Origin: Chondrosia reniformis
Taxonomy: Eukaryota > Porifera > Demospongiae > Chondrillida > Chondrillidae
Reading direction: 5' to 3'
Length of the DNA: 64,000 nucleotides
Assembly (NCBI GenBank): GCA_947172415.1
Contig: OX359191.1
Span: 806,001 to 870,000, forward strand
Shown: positions 36,601-50,208 of the stretch, one piece after another
How the letters are laid out: each line of letters starts with the position of its first letter
Position numbering within the stretch: position 1 is the first letter of the stretch
Made by a program: the position numbers and the translations under genes
The notes under the pieces: model-generated
The model's database searches: none
The model's input: only the letters and a program-made list of their open reading frames with translations
Told to the model about the DNA's origin: nothing

Positions 36601-36923
36601 GCAGTCAGTTTGAACTTACTTTACAAAAAGATAGAAACCACAATTACAGGATCAATTACTATGGCATTTGTCATAGTGCTACAAGGACTAGATTACTCCA
36701 TATTTGGATAAAAATGAACCTTAATCATTTCAATATCCATAATGTAACTATTGACTTGATTGAGCACATGAACTCTTTATTTTAATAATTATTGGAAATT
36801 TTGATACAAAATTGAAACAAACACAACATCGGAAATTTGAGTCTAATAATACACCAACACTCCAGTATATGACTCTATAGAAAGTAATTACAAAAATAAA
36901 TCATGTAAATTTGAGTTTTGAAA

Positions 36924-38318
36924 CTATACGACTACACTGTTTAGTTTCCATAACAACAATAACTGCAACCTGTAGATCATGCTCCATCTAGTTATAGACA
37001 ATGAATCAGTAACACCAGTACGTGTACTAGTTTCAATTTCACATACGTACCTCAGCAAGGTCTTCTGGTGGAGGAATAAGACTCTTCTCTTCTTTAATCT
37101 TTTCAAGCAAAGTCCTTAAGAATGGAAGCATCTTCAACAAACATACAAACTTTCTAGTCCTATACACATACAATGATGTACTAGCACTGTAACCTATATT
37201 GGTATTGCATAGTGGGTGTATAATAGTCAAGCATCACAGGTACTGAATACTCAATCACTACAGTACTCACTTTTGTTTAAGTTTAGCTTCATAATATTGT
37301 TTTAATAAATCTCGAGTCTGTAAAACCTTATCCACAATCATATTTTTACACTTTTCTGTCAGAAGTGGGGAATTTCCCCTCACAAGTGAGGGAATGGTTT
37401 TGGGAAGGAGACTGTGTAAGCTCCTCTTTTAACCTCACTGATTTTACTGACAAGTTCAAATCATCCCTTGATGACATGTGTGGTTGGGCACCTTTAAATT
37501 CAGTCTCCATTGTTGGTTGAGGATGCTCATGATAATCTTTTGGATCAGCGTAAGATAGCGAGAGCTTGGAATGTATGCATGGAAGTGGTTCTCACTTGTG
37601 GTGATGATAAAGTGTAGTTACTCTTAGGCTTAATTAATTCAAGGAAATCAGGGATTTTGGTCACTTCAACTTAAAGTATTATACCATTGTCATAAAATGT
37701 GGTTACCTCTAGTTGTTGGGTTGATGGGCCTCACATGACTGTCACATGACCTAGCTTTTGCCCATTTCCTCCAGTGCTGGACACAATTTTTGATTAATCT
37801 ACTTTTTCTCTATAACAGCACGAACCATTTTAAATATATTTCAATGTCAATCTACATACATCTACTGTATATGCATCTTTAGTATATCACTAGCCATTTA
37901 TAAAGTTACCACATTCATTTTACCACAATACTCCTGGCAGACACAGCTTATGATAGAAGTAGTTAAATGGGCAAACCTGAAATGTCTCATACAGCAAGTC
38001 TTGGTCATTTCTCAGGCACACATCATTGTAATACTACAATGGAAATAATCTGTATTCAAATACTGAAGTTGCAAGTCAGATGACAATAGTACATTAATCT
38101 TATAGGTCAGATTGTCAGATTACCAATATGAATATTAAAATGAAGTCTAGATAGGCAAACTCTATAATGTGATGGCTAAGTAGCTGGTACAGCAGTACCT
38201 CCATCCATGTCATCACTCCAATCTTGACCAGTCTGTGCCTGTAACCCTCTAAGGCCACATCATAGCAAGCCTTCTTCCTTCTCTTGTCTCTTGTATACAC
38301 CACCCAGCCATACAAACA
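36924..38318 (-). pseudogene. SFI1-like 3' exons (after K8)
   Basis: Exons are l 38199-38318, m 37977-38033, n 37707-37809, o from 37271 (truncated at about 37657), and p 37051-37186. Exon o has lost its acceptor side by a deletion joining GGGATTTTGG to TCACTTCAAC, and carries an extra T near 37352. The terminal exon lost its acceptor end in a deletion near 36963. Confidence 0.55.
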
Positions 38319-38739
38319 CTATACATGCAGGAAATCTCATGCTGAATTGAGCGACCGTCACTGCTACAGTATGAAGGGTCTAAGGATTTAAAGAATTTCC
38401 AGAAAGACTTCCAGGGTCACTGATGAAGGGTGGTATTCCCCAAAAACAGCTACAGCTGTCTGTCCCAGTGCAGTGCTAGGTTTAGTTCCCACTGGGCATT
38501 TACTGTAGTATTTAGGAAATTGTGTTTTAGATTATATACATTTAGAGTTTAGCTAGATGAAGTGTAAGTGTATGGACATTTGTATATTATTCGCCTGAAC
38601 CAAAGACACTTTTGCATAAGAACCTACGTACATGAAGAAGTCAAACCTCCTTAATTCCTGTATCAAGCATCAAAACTTTACGATAAGTGTCCAATAGTGT
38701 GTTAAAAGTTCAAACTGACTGCCTGCCTATTGTATACGG
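38319..38739. other. SFI1-like intron remnant and junction to Harbinger relic B
   Basis: The block resembles 9203-9654: intron sequence, exon j remnant, then from about 38708 an inverted copy of the kinase 3' end including its stop. Confidence 0.5.
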
Positions 38740-39551
38740 AGTACTCTCTCTGACTGTGCCATCGACAAATCCAAAACACTGCTGAAGAGGTGCACCTTTA
38801 GCATGCACAGCTTCAGCAAAAGACGCAGGGTCCAGTCACATGAGGTCTAAATCCTGCAGTTAGTATATATGTCATCAATAATCTATGGTAAAGCATAAAT
38901 CAAAGAATGCATAATTTAATATATTGTCATTATAGTGCTGAATACCTATACATTATGAAGAGTCAGTACTTACTGTACTAAAGATGATGCTCAGTTGAGA
39001 CTGAGAACGGCCAAATAGGGGGACAAGGTCACATATTCTACTGGCCATGGGGTAGGTAGCATCACCATGAGTGCCTCCATGCCTGTAGCTCTTGTTCCTT
39101 GTACACAATGGTACGCTTCAGGTAGACTAAGGGCTGCAGCAAGACGTATCGTGTCATCTTTTGCAAACCTATATGATACAGTATATAATAACACTAGCTG
39201 CAACAAGTGCATAATTTGTAGACATATGTACACATCATGACAACACTTATTTACCTATATGTTTGTGTTTGCAGCTACGCACCGGAACAGTTGTTCGCAT
39301 TGCAGATTGGACAAGTCAAGGAGATTGAGACGAGGTCCAGGCTGAATCTTTGGTGCAAAGACTAACTCTAATAGCAATAAATCACGATCATCTTCATCGC
39401 TGCTACTGCTATCTGAACTACTGTCCTCGTACTGCATCAAGTTCAAAATAGCCTTGAAATCGCGCCTGCATGCATCATCGGCGAGTGGTACATTCACTAC
39501 CTTAAGGCTACTATTAATTTTAACTCGAACTCACCTTAGTGCAGCCTCCAT
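38740..39551 (-). pseudogene. Harbinger transposase relic B
   Basis: Exon 1 is 39535-39551 (ATG, MEAA), exon 2 is 39283-39507 (LADDACRRDFKAILNL, acidic run, CEQLFR), exon 3 is 38974-39168 (RFAKDDTIRLAAALSLPEAY, GMEALM) and exon 4 ends at 38863. Within exon 3 the frame must shift after GMEALMVML to continue as ICDLVPLFGRSQSQLSIIF, the expected Harbinger motif, so bases are missing there. Exon 4 has TGA in DLDLM-stop before FAEAVHAKGAPLQQCFGFVDGT. DDE residues beyond the first Asp are absent. It is a domesticated or transposon-derived gene now dead, divergent from K9. Confidence 0.7.
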
Positions 39552-39708
39552 TCCGTTGCCGTTGACGATGCTATTTTTACGCAAAACTAAAGCAACTATT
39601 TTCCGCCCGCATTCCAAGTACGACTAGTGACGTCTCATATCAATTTGCGGTTTGACGTTAACGTTTGCGCAATAAACGGCAATCTACAGTCACACCCGAG
39701 GTCACACC

Positions 39709-39715
39709 TATATAA
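39709..39715 (+). promoter_or_regulatory. TATA-like box of K9
   Basis: TATATAA about 68 nt before the K9 ATG, in the same context as the other Harbinger-flanked promoters. Confidence 0.5.
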
Positions 39716-39782
39716 TTCGGGTAGTCGTCCTCACATCTCTCTTGGACATTTAGTCTTCGGAGCTATCTTTAGTTGATTTACC

Positions 39783-41488
39783 ATGGCCGTAGACCTAGGA
39801 CTAGAACGGAACTTGGACATTGAGTACATGAACTACCGAGAAAGGTTAGTTTCTGTTATTAGCGAAAAGGTGTTAGCGTAGACAGAAAAGTGAGTTTACA
39901 GGTCAGAAATAGCGATAAGCCAAATGGAGTATGTCTCAGAGACATTATTACTTTGACAGTGACTTCTCTTCTCTACAGGGATCACGCCGCCCAGCGGCCC
40001 AAGCTTATTATAGCGAGCACATCAACAGAATCAAAGTGGTTGAATTTACCTGAAGACATTCTCAGATATGACGATTACTCTGGAATGTACTACCGTGACT
40101 TTGAGGCTGCATTGAAGGAACCAGACCAGCGATATTGCGACCTCAATACCCTTTGTTCAGGTGCTGAGGTCCCTTTGACAGGTAAAGATTATGAAGATGC
40201 GTCTCGTTTCATTGAACTCTGCACTGGTTCACGTGAATGCACTCCTCATTCTGGCGAAAGTGTTGAAGAGTGGGAGAATTTGCCAGATTCACTTTGCCCT
40301 ACAAATGAAAGACCTGATGTATGGATCTCAGAAGGAAGCAATGTTGTCATACTCGTGGCTGAAGTCCACTCAGGAGAAGGACCTGAAGGATATAAAATTA
40401 CGTTAAATAAAGAGGTCATTGGGCTTATGACACAGCTGCGTATGCTGCGATACCAGTACAACATTAATCAAGTGGTTGGGTTTGTACTTCCTAAGAGCAG
40501 GAAGCCCTTTTTTGTCACAAAGGTGACAGTGCGGTTTGAGGCACTCCACTTTCACTATACATTTGAAAGGGTACCATCTTTGGAAGATGTGCAAGCAAGT
40601 ATTAGGGCTGGGTATCAAGCCAACAAGGATGCTATTGGTCAACTTAGACCCTCTCTCAATCGTATTCTTGCATATCCCATCAAACTAACGGGTCCAGAGT
40701 GTATTGATCTTGGGAAAGAATTGGAGCTTGAGGAAAGAGTCAGACTGGAACAAGTCCAATCCTGGAACTCCTTCATCTTGCAAGCAAATGGAAAAGTCTA
40801 CAAATACTGCCTTAATTCTGCCCTTTATTACAAAATTATCGGTATTACCGCTACTATAAAGTCAGCAGTACAATATCAGGAACAAATAGATCGTCTGCTA
40901 TTCCATGAACAGAAACTTCCTGTTTTCAACCTCAGTATTCCATTCCTTCAATTTCCTGCAGCAATTCCGCCACTCAGCACTAGTGAGGCCCGAGAGTGTC
41001 TTGTACCCTTGTTGAAGAGTACCAAAGAGGCAATTGATCAGCTTCATAGCTTTGATTTTGCACACTTGGATATTCGCTTGCCAAACATTTGTTTCAGGAA
41101 TGAGGGAGGAAAAGTATTTGCAGTGTTGATTGACTTTGAATGCGTTGAAGAATATCTAAGTTCAGAAGATATTCCAGAATACGATAGCTGTTTGTACCGT
41201 CCTTTGTATCCACAGGAGGGTCTTTTGACTCTTAAACAGTGCGACTTTATGCAGCTAGGCTGGATGGCAGTGTGGATACTCCATTTCGACAATGCGCTTG
41301 CTGGCTATGATCCACACAAACTGGATACTGCATGGAGGGAAGGTCATATTCCATTGAGAACCAGAGAAGACCCATTTGTAAACCAGCTAGTGCGACGTGG
41401 AGTATTCTCTGACCAGCACCTTAACAGCAGAAGGGTATTCGGAGAAGCCAACCGCCAATCCCTTGAAACAGTACTCGGTATACAATAG
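39783..41488 (+). CDS. K9: kinase-like fusion protein (523 aa)
   Basis: Exon 1 is 39783-39844 and exon 2 is 39979-41488. An earlier in-frame start at 39890 lies inside the intron and is not the real start. RPDVW is present. The N-lobe is the NSALYYKIIGITATIK type on a DILRYDDY 5' half. ECVEEYLSSEDIPEYDS links a K5/K6-like segment to the YPQEGLLTLKQ activation block. The tail is DQHLNSRRVFGE. Confidence 0.85.
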
Positions 41489-41892
41489 GCAGGCAGTCAG
41501 TTTGAACTTTACAAATAGATAACTATTAACATTATTAAGCTCATGTGATCTCTCTCAAAATTGAAACAAAGACAACATTATTGTAAATTTGAGTCTCCCT
41601 AATAATAAACTGTTTACTATACAATAGGCAGTTGGTCAGTTTGAACTTGCTTTCACACAATTACAGGATCAAATGGGACTTGTGCCAAAAGCACTAGATT
41701 TTTCCATATTTGGAGATCAATGAACCAGAATCATTTAAATATCCATCAAATAACTATTATGTATATTGACTTGATTAAGCACACATGAACTCTCTACTGT
41801 TATAATAAACATTTTACAATTGATTCAAAATTGAAACGCAAACATCTTTATATTAATTTAATTTAAAAATCATGTAAATTTGAGTTTTGAAA

Positions 41893-43400
41893 CTATATGA
41901 TTACACTGTTTTGTTTCCATAACAACAATAGATTGCAGTTGAGATATATATTCTTCTGTAACCAGTAGATCATGCTCCATCTAGTTATAAACAATGAATT
42001 AGTAACACCAGTACATGTACTAGTTTCAATTTCACATACGTACCTCAGCAAGGTCTTCTGATGGGGGAATAAGACCCTTCTCTTCTTTAATCTTTTCAAG
42101 CAAAGTCCTAAAGAAAGGAAGCATCTTCAACAAACATACAAACCTTCTAGTCCTATACACATACAATGATGTACTAGCACTGTATCCTATATTGGTATTG
42201 CATAGTGGGTGTATAATAGTCAAGCATCACATGTACTGAACACTCAATCACTACAGTACTCACTTTTGTTTAAGTTTAGCTTCATAATATTGTTTCAATA
42301 AATCTCGAGTTTGCAAAACCTTATCCACAATCATACTTTTACACTTTCTGTCAGAAGTGGGGAATTTCCCCTCACAAGTGAGGGAATGGTTTTGGGAAGG
42401 AGACTGTGTAAGCTCCTCTTTTAACCTCACTGATTTTACTGACAAGTTCAAATCATCCCTTGATGACATGTGTGGTTGGGCACCTTTAAATTCAGTCTCC
42501 ACGGTTGATTGAGGATGCTCATGATAATCTTTTGGGTCAGCGTAAGATAGCGAGAGCTTGGGATGCATGGATGTGGTTCTCACTGGTGGTGATGATAAAG
42601 TGTAGTTACTCTTAGGCTTAATTAATTCAAGGAAATCAGGGATTTTGGGAGAAGGACGATTAAGGAGATTGCCAATGTAAGATTGCTTGACAGTTCCAGA
42701 GTGCCAGGAGATTGTGATTCTAAAACTGAAGACAGACCACTGGATGTGTCACTTCAACTCCAAGTATTATACCATTGTCATAAAATGTGGTTACCTCTAG
42801 TGGTTGGGCTGATGGGTCTCACATGACTGTCACATGACCTAGCTTTTGCCCATTTCCTCCAGTGCTGGACACAATTTTTGATTAATCTACTTTTTCTCTA
42901 TAACAGCATGAAACATTTTAAATATATCTCTATGTCAATCTACATACATCTACTGTATATGCATCTTTAGTATATCACTAGCCATTTATAAAGTTACCAC
43001 ATTCATTTTACCACAATACTCCTGGCAGATACAGCTTATGATAGAAGTGGTTAAATGGGCAAACCTGAAATGTCTCATACAGCAAGTCTTGGTCATTTCT
43101 CAGGCATACATCATTGTAATACTACAATGGAAATAATCTGTATTCAAATACTGAAGTTGCAAGTCAGATGACAATAGTACATTAATCTTATATATAGGCC
43201 AGATCATTAGATTACCAATATGAATATTAAAATGAAGTCAACTCTATAATGTGATGGCTAAGTAGCTGGTACAGCAGTACCTCCATCCAAGCCATCACTC
43301 CAATCTTGACCAGTCTGTGCCTGTAGCCCTCTAAGGCCACATCATAGCAAGCCTTCTTCCTTCTCTTGTCTCTTGTATACACCATCCAGCCATACAAACA
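41893..43400 (-). pseudogene. SFI1-like six 3' exons (after K9)
   Basis: Exons are l 43281-43400, m 43065-43121, n 42795-42897, o 42264-42725, p 42044-42179 and q 41893-41955. Exon o is one base short (CCAATGTAAG for CCAATGTCAAG), which shifts its frame upstream of the well-conserved 107-codon stretch. Confidence 0.55.
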
Positions 43401-43855
43401 CTACATGCAGAAAATCTCGTGCTGAATTGAGCGACCATCACTGCTACAGTATGAAGGGTCTAAGGATTTAAAGAATTTCCAGAAAGACTTCCAGGGTCAC
43501 TGATGAAGGGTGGTATTCCCCAAAAACAGCTACAGCTGTCTGTCCCAGTGCTAGGTTTAGTTCCCACTGGGCATTTACTGTAGTATTTAGAAAATTGTGT
43601 TTTAGATTATACTTTAAAGTTTAGCTAGATGAAGTGTAAGTGCATGGACATTTGTATATTATCAGATACTGTACTCTCTGATAATATACAAACCCTAATC
43701 TTATTCGCCTGAACCAAAGACACTTTTGCATAAGAACCTACGTACATGGAGAAGTCACACCTTTTTAATTCCTGTATCAAGCATCAAAACTTTACGATAA
43801 GTGTCCAATAGTGTGCTAAAAGTTCAAACTGACTGCCTGCCTATTGTATACGGAG
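43401..43855. other. SFI1-like intron remnant and junction to Harbinger relic C
   Basis: Same composition as 9203-9654, with the inverted kinase tail at about 43820-43857. Confidence 0.5.
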
Positions 43856-44673
43856 TACTCTCTCTGACTGTGCCATCGACAAATCCAAAGCACTGCTGAA
43901 GAGGTGCACCTTTAGCATGCACAGCTTCAGCAAAAGACGCAGGGTCCAGTCACATGAGGTCTATATCCTGCAGTTAGTATATATGTCATCAATAATCTAT
44001 GGTAAAGCATAAATCAAAGAATGCATAATTTAATATATTGTCATTATAGTGCTGAATACCTATACATTATGAAGAGTCAGTACTTACTGTACTAAAGATG
44101 ATGCTCAGTTGAGACTGAGAACGGCCAAATAGGGGGACAAGGTCACATATTCTACTGGCCATGGGGTAGGTAGCATCCCCATGAGTGCCTCCATGCCTGT
44201 AGCTCTTGTTCCTTGTACACGATGGTACGCTTCAGGTAGACTAAGGGCCGCAGCAAGACGTATCGTGTCATCTTTTGTAAACCTATATGATACAGTATAT
44301 AATAACACTAGCTGAAACAAGTGAATAATTTGTAGACATATGTACACATCATGACGACACTTATTTACCTATATGTTTGTGTTTGCAGCTACGTACCTGA
44401 ACAGTTGTTCGCATTGCAGATTGGACAAGTCAAGGAGATTAAGGCGATGTCCAGGCTGAATCTTTGGTGCAAAGACTAACTCTAATAGCAATAAATCACG
44501 ATCATCTTCATCGCTGCTACTGCTATCTGAACTACTGTCCTCCGGACCTCGTACTGCATCAAGTTCAAAATAGCCTTGAAATCGCGCCTGCATGCATCAT
44601 CGGCGAGTGGTACATTCACTACCTTACGGCTACTATTAATTTTAACTCGAACTCACCTTCGTGCAGCCTCCAT
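43856..44673 (-). pseudogene. Harbinger transposase relic C
   Basis: The ATG is at 44671-44673. Exon 2 carries an insertion relative to relics B and E (GYFELDAVRGPEDSSSD instead of MQYEDSSSD). Exon 3 has the same internal frame break and MGML for MVML. The last exon has the same TGA after DLM. Confidence 0.65.
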
Positions 44674-44831
44674 TCCGTTGCCGTTGACGATGCTATTTTT
44701 ACGCAAAAACTAAAGCAAATATTTTCCGCCCGCATTCCAAGTACGACTAGTGACGTCTCATATCAATTTGCGGTTTGACGTTAACGTTTGCGCAATAAAC
44801 GGCAATCTACAGTCGCACCCGAGGTCACACC

Positions 44832-44838
44832 TATATAA
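44832..44838 (+). promoter_or_regulatory. TATA-like box of K10
   Basis: TATATAA about 68 nt before the K10 ATG. Confidence 0.5.
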
Positions 44839-44905
44839 TTCGGGTAGTCGTCCTCACATCTCTCTTGGACATTTAGTCTTCGGAGCTATCCTCAGTTGAT
44901 TTACC

Positions 44906-46625
44906 ATGGCCGTAGACCTAGGACTAGAACGGAACTTGTACATTGAGTACATGAACTGCCGAGAAAGGTTAGTTTCTGTTATTAGCTAGTGAGGAAAAGG
45001 TGTTAGCGTAGACAGAAAAGTGAGTTTACAAGTCAGAAATAGCGATATGGTAAATGGGGTAATGTCTCAGAGACATTATTAATTTAACAGTGACTTCTCT
45101 TCTCTACAGGGATCACGCCGCCCAGCGGCCCAAGCTTATTATAGCGAGCACATCAACAGAATCAAAGTGGTTGAATTTACCTGAAGACATTCTCAGATAT
45201 GACGATTACTCTGGAATGTACTACCGTGACTTTGAGGCTGCATTGAAGGAACCAGACCAGCGATATTGCGACCTCAATACCCTTTGTTCAGGTGTTGAGG
45301 TCCTTTTGACAGGTAAAGATGATGAAGATGCGTCTCGTTTCATTGAACTCTGCACTGGTTCACGTGAATGCACTCCTCATTCTGGCGAAAGTGTTGAAGA
45401 GTGGGAGGATTTGCCAGATTCACTTTGCCCTACAAATGAAAGACCTGATGTATGGATCTCAGAAGGAAGCAATGTTGTCATACTCGTTGCTGAAGTCCAC
45501 TCAGGAGAAGGACCTGAAGGATATAAAATTACGTTAAATAAAGAGGTCATTGGACTTATGACACAGCTGCGTATGCTGCGATACCAATACGACATTAATC
45601 AAGTGGTTGGGTTTGTACTTCCTAATAGTAGTGAGCCCTTTTTTGTCACAAAGGTGACAGTACGGTTTGAGGAACTCTCCTTTTACTATGCATTTGAAAG
45701 GATACCATCTTTGGAAGCTGTGCAAGCAAGTATTAGGGCTGGATATCAAGCCAACAAGGATGCTATTGGTCGACTTAGACCCACTCTCAATCGTATTCGT
45801 GCATATCCCATCAAACTAACAGGTTCAGAGTGTAATGATCTTAGGAGAGAATTTGAGCTTGAGGAAAGAGTCGAATTGGAACAAGTCCAATCCTGGAACT
45901 CCTTCATCTTGCAAGGTAATAATGGAAAAATCTACAAATTTTGCCTTAACGAGAAATGTTATTCAGTGACTAATTTGTTAACCCTTACCATCAAAATCAA
46001 AGCAATGCAACACGGAGAACAAAGAATAGATCGTCTGCTGTTGCATGAACAGAAACTTCCTGTTTTCAACCTCTGTATTCCATTCCTTCAATTTCCCGCA
46101 GCAATTCCGCCACTCAGTGCTAGTGAGGCCCGAGTGTGTCTTGTACCCTTGTTGAAGAGTACCAAAGAGGCAATTGATCAGCTTCATAGCTTTGATTTTG
46201 CACACTTGGATATTCGTTTGCCAAACATTTGTTTCAGGAAGAATGAGGGAGAAAACGTATGTGCAGTATTGATTGACTTTGAACGCGTTAAAGAAAATAT
46301 AAGGTCGCAGAGAATTCCAGGATACGATAGCTGTTTGTACCGTCCTTTGTATCCACAGGAGGGTCGCTTGACTCTTAAACAGTGCGACTTTATGCAGCTA
46401 GGCTGGATGGCAGTGTGGATACTCCATTTCGACAATGCACTTGCTGGCTATGATCCACACAAACTGGATACTGCATGGAGGGAAGGTCATATTCCATTGA
46501 GCACCAGAGAAGACCCATTTATAAACCAGCTAGTGCGACGTGGAGAATTCTCGGACATTGACAGCAGCACAGTATTCGGAGAAGCCAACCAACTTTCCCT
46601 TGAAACAGTACTCCATATACAATAG
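44906..46625 (+). CDS. K10: kinase-like fusion protein (525 aa)
   Basis: Exon 1 is 44906-44967 (NLYIEYMNCRER variant) and exon 2 is 45110-46625. The N-lobe is a third variant (NEKCYSVTNLLTLTIK) shared with K11 and K13. The segment after the metal site is ERVKENIRSQRIPGYDS. The tail is three residues shorter (FSDIDSSTVFGE). Two substitutions near the start of exon 2 (GVEVLLTGKD) are unique to this copy. Motifs are intact. Confidence 0.85.
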
Positions 46626-46786
46626 GCAGGCAGTCAGTTTGAACTTTACAAATAGATAACTTGATTAAGCTCACGTAAACTCTCTACTGTAATAATAAAC
46701 TGTTTACAATTGGTTCAAAATTAAAACACAAACATCTTTATATCAAGTAATTTAAAAAATAAATCATGTAAATTTGAGTTTTGAAG

Positions 46787-48980
46787 CTATACGACTACAC
46801 TGTTTAGTTTCCATAACAACAACAGATTGCAGTTGAGATATATATTCTTCTGTAAGCTGTAGATCGTGCTCCATCTAGTTATATATAGACAATGAATCAG
46901 TAACACCAGTACATGTACTAGTTTCAACTTCATATACGGTACGCGTCAAAAGTAAGGCTTATACTCGCGAGATTCGAGTGCGAGTGCCTCGACGAGGCGA
47001 GTGCTAACGAGTGGCATTTATCTCGAGATTTTAGCGAGGGCCAAATCGAGTGCGCACGACAGGCCCTGAAAGCGATAATGATGTGAATACGTAGGTGTCA
47101 GATTTTTTCATCACCATTCGAGAATCGAGTGAACGAAACGAGTGAACGAAACGAGTGAACGAAACGAGTGAACGAAACGACGTTGTCTAGCATAAAGAGA
47201 TAGTCTTGGCATAGCGGCGTCACTTCTCAAATCTCGAATTTCTCACCTAAAAACGTGTTGCTTTTAGCACTCAAAGCGAACGTATTTCCCCAATGATATT
47301 AGATCGAGGTGTAGTCGAGTGATGCTCGAGATTATTCGAGTAGATCGAGGTGTAGTCGAGTGATGCTCGAGATTTATTCGAGTAGATCGAGGTGTAGTCG
47401 AGTGATGCTCGAGATTATTCGAGTAATTCGCCCTCATTTCTCGAAATCGTCAACTAAACGTGTCGATTTATATCACTCGGTAATAGTCAATTTACCCCTC
47501 GATGGGCACCTTTCGAGATCGAGAATTTGTCGAGTGATCCTTCGAGGTTATCACTCGCCTTGTCGAGGCACTCGCACTCGAATCTCGCGAGTATAAGCCT
47601 TACTTTTGACGCGTACCGTATGTACCTCAGCAAGGTCTTCTGGTGGGGGAATAAGACCCTTCTCTTCTTTAATCCTTTCAAGCAAAGTCCTAAAGAATGG
47701 AAGGATCTTCAACAAACATACAAACTTTCTAGTCCTATACACATACAATGATGTACTAGCACTGTAACCTATATTGGTATTGCATAGTGGGTGTATAATA
47801 GTCAAGCATCACAGGTACTGAACACTCAATCACTACAGTACTCACTTTTGTTTAAGTTTAGCTTCATAATATTGTTTTAATAAATCTCGAGTCTGTAAAA
47901 CCTTATCCACAATCATATTTTTACACTTTCTGTCAGAAGTGGGGAATTTCCCCTCACAAGTGAGGGAATGGTTTTGGGAAGGAGACTGTGTAAGCTCCTC
48001 TTTTAACCTCACTGATTTTACTGACAAGTTCAAATCATCCCTTGATGACATGTGTGGTTGGGCACCTTTAAATTCAGTCTCCATTGTTGGTTGAGGATGC
48101 TCATGATAATCTTTTGGATCAGCGTAAGATAGCGAGAACTTGGAATGCATGGATGTGTTTCTAACTGGTGGTGATGATAAAGTGTTGTTACTCTTAGGCT
48201 TAAATAATTCAAGGAAATCAGGGATTTTGGGAGAAGGATGAATAAGGAGATTACCAATGTCAAGATTGCTTGACAGTTCCAGAGTGCCAGGAGATGGTGA
48301 TTCTAAAACTGAAGACAGATCGTTGCATGTGTCACTTCAACTTAAAGTATTATACCATTGTCATAAAATGTGGTTACCTCTAGTGGTTGGGTTGATGGGC
48401 CTCACATGACTGTCACATGACCTAGCTTTTGCCCATTTCCTCCAGTGCTGGACACAATTTTTGATTAATCTACTTTTTCTCTATAACAGCACGAACCATT
48501 TTAAATATATTCCTATGTCAATCTACATACATGCATCTACTGCATCTTTAGTATATCACTAGCCATTATAAAGTTACCACATTCATTTTACCACAATACT
48601 CCTGGCAGACACAGCTTATGATAGAAGTGGTTAAATGGGCAAACCTGAAATGTTTCATACAGCAAGTCTTGGTCATTTCTCATGCATACATCATTGTAAT
48701 ACTACAATGGAAATAATCTGTATTCAAATACTGAAGTTGCAAGTCAGATGACAATAGTACATTAATCTTATATATAGGCCAGATCATTAGATTACCAATA
48801 TGAATATTAAAATGAAGTCAACTCTATAATGTGATGGCTAAGTAGCTGGTACAGCAGTACCTCCATCCAAGCCATCACTCCAATCTTGACCAGTCTGTGC
48901 CTGTAGCCCTCTAAGGACACATCATAGCAAGCCTTCTTCCTTCTCTTGTCTCTTGTATACACCATCCATCCATACAAACA
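46787..48980 (-). pseudogene. SFI1-like six 3' exons (after K10), best-preserved 3' end
   Basis: Exons are l 48861-48980, m 48645-48701, n 48378-48480, o 47846-48308 (full 463 nt), p 47626-47761 and q 46787-46849. Each exon keeps consensus borders, length and phase. The intron between p and q holds a 682-bp inverted-repeat element directly after the donor GTACA. Exons a-k are missing, so it is a 3' fragment only. Confidence 0.55.
46937..47618. mobile_element. 682-bp inverted-repeat transposon (MITE-like)
   Basis: It begins CGGTACGCGTCAAAAGTAAG and ends with the exact reverse complement. The terminal inverted repeats run about 72 bp with two mismatches. TA flanks each side (46935-46936, 47619-47620), and the empty site is seen in sister units (CACATACGTACCTCAG), showing clean insertion with TA duplication. 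The interior is rich in TCGAG/CTCGA words and has two internal tandem repeats: about four 13-bp GAACGAAACGAGT units (about 47130-47180), and three 40-bp units of GATCGAGGTGTAGTCGAGTG... (about 47302-47425). No transposase frame is present. Composition differs sharply from its surroundings (CpG and TCGA rich). TA targeting suggests a Tc1/mariner-type mobilising enzyme; the family is not identified. Confidence 0.8.
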
Positions 48981-49401
48981 CTACACACAGGAAATCTCAT
49001 GCTGAATTGAACGACCGTCACTGCTACAGTATGAAGGGTCTAAGGATTTAAAGAATTTCCAGAAAGACTTCCAGGGTCACTGATGAAGGGTGGTATTCCC
49101 CAAAAACAGCTACAGCTGTCTGTCCCAGTGCAGTACTAGGTTTAGTTCCCACTGGGCATTTACTGTAGTATTTAGGAAATTGCGTTTTAGATTATACTTT
49201 TAGAGTTTAGCTAGATGAAGTGTAAGTGTATGGACATTTGTATATTATTCGCCTGAACCAAAGACACTTTTGCATAAGAACCTACGTACATGAAGAAGTC
49301 AAACCTCCTTAATTCCTGTATCAAGCATCAAAACTTTACGATAAGTGTCCAATAGTGTGTTAAAAGTTCAAACTGACTGCCTGCCTATTGTATACGGAGT
49401 A
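48981..49401. other. SFI1-like intron remnant and junction to Harbinger relic D
   Basis: Same composition as the other Harbinger-side junctions; inverted kinase tail at about 49366-49403. Confidence 0.5.
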
Positions 49402-50208
49402 CTCTCTCTGACTGTGCCATCGACAAATCCAAAGCACTGCTGAAGAGGTGCACCTTTAGCATGTACAGCTTCAGCAAAAGACGCAGGGTCCAGCCTCATG
49501 AGGTCTATATCCTGCAGTTAGTATATATGTCATCAATAATCTAATAGTATGGTAAAGCATAAATCAAAGAATGCATAATTTAATATATTGTCATTATAGT
49601 GCTGAATACCTATACATTATGAAGAGTCAGTACTTACTGTACTAAAGATGATGCTCAGTTGAGACTGAGAACGGCCAAATAGGGGGACAAGGTCACATAA
49701 TGTACTGGCCATGGGGTAGGTAGCATCACCATGAGTGCCTCCATGCCTGTAGCTCTTGTTCCTTGTACACGATGGTACGCTTCAGGTAGACTAAGGGCCG
49801 CAGCAAGACGTATCGTGTCATCTTTTGTAAACCTATATGATACAGTATATAATAACACTAGCTGCAACAAGTGAATAATTTGTAGACATATGTACACATC
49901 ATGACGACACTTATTTACCTATATGTTTGTGTTTGCAGCTACGTACCTGAACAGTTGTTCGCATTGCAGATTGGACAAGTCAAGGAGATTAAGGCGATGT
50001 CCAGGCTGAATCTTTGGTGCAAAGACTAACTCTAATAGCAATAAATCACGATCATCTTCATCGCTGCTACTGCTATCTGGACCTCGTACTGCATCAAGTT
50101 CAAAATAGCCTTGAAATCGCGCTTGCATGCATCATCGGCGAGTGGTACATTCACTACCTTAAGGCTACTATTAATTTTAACTCGAACTCACCTTCGTGCA
50201 GCTTCCAT
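49402..50208 (-). pseudogene. Harbinger transposase relic D
   Basis: The ATG is at 50206-50208. This is the only relic whose last exon reads DIDLMRLDPASFAEAVHAKG without the TGA found in the other four. Exon 3 still has the frame break after GMEALMVML, and exon 2 has lost several Ser/Asp codons of the acidic run. Confidence 0.65.
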
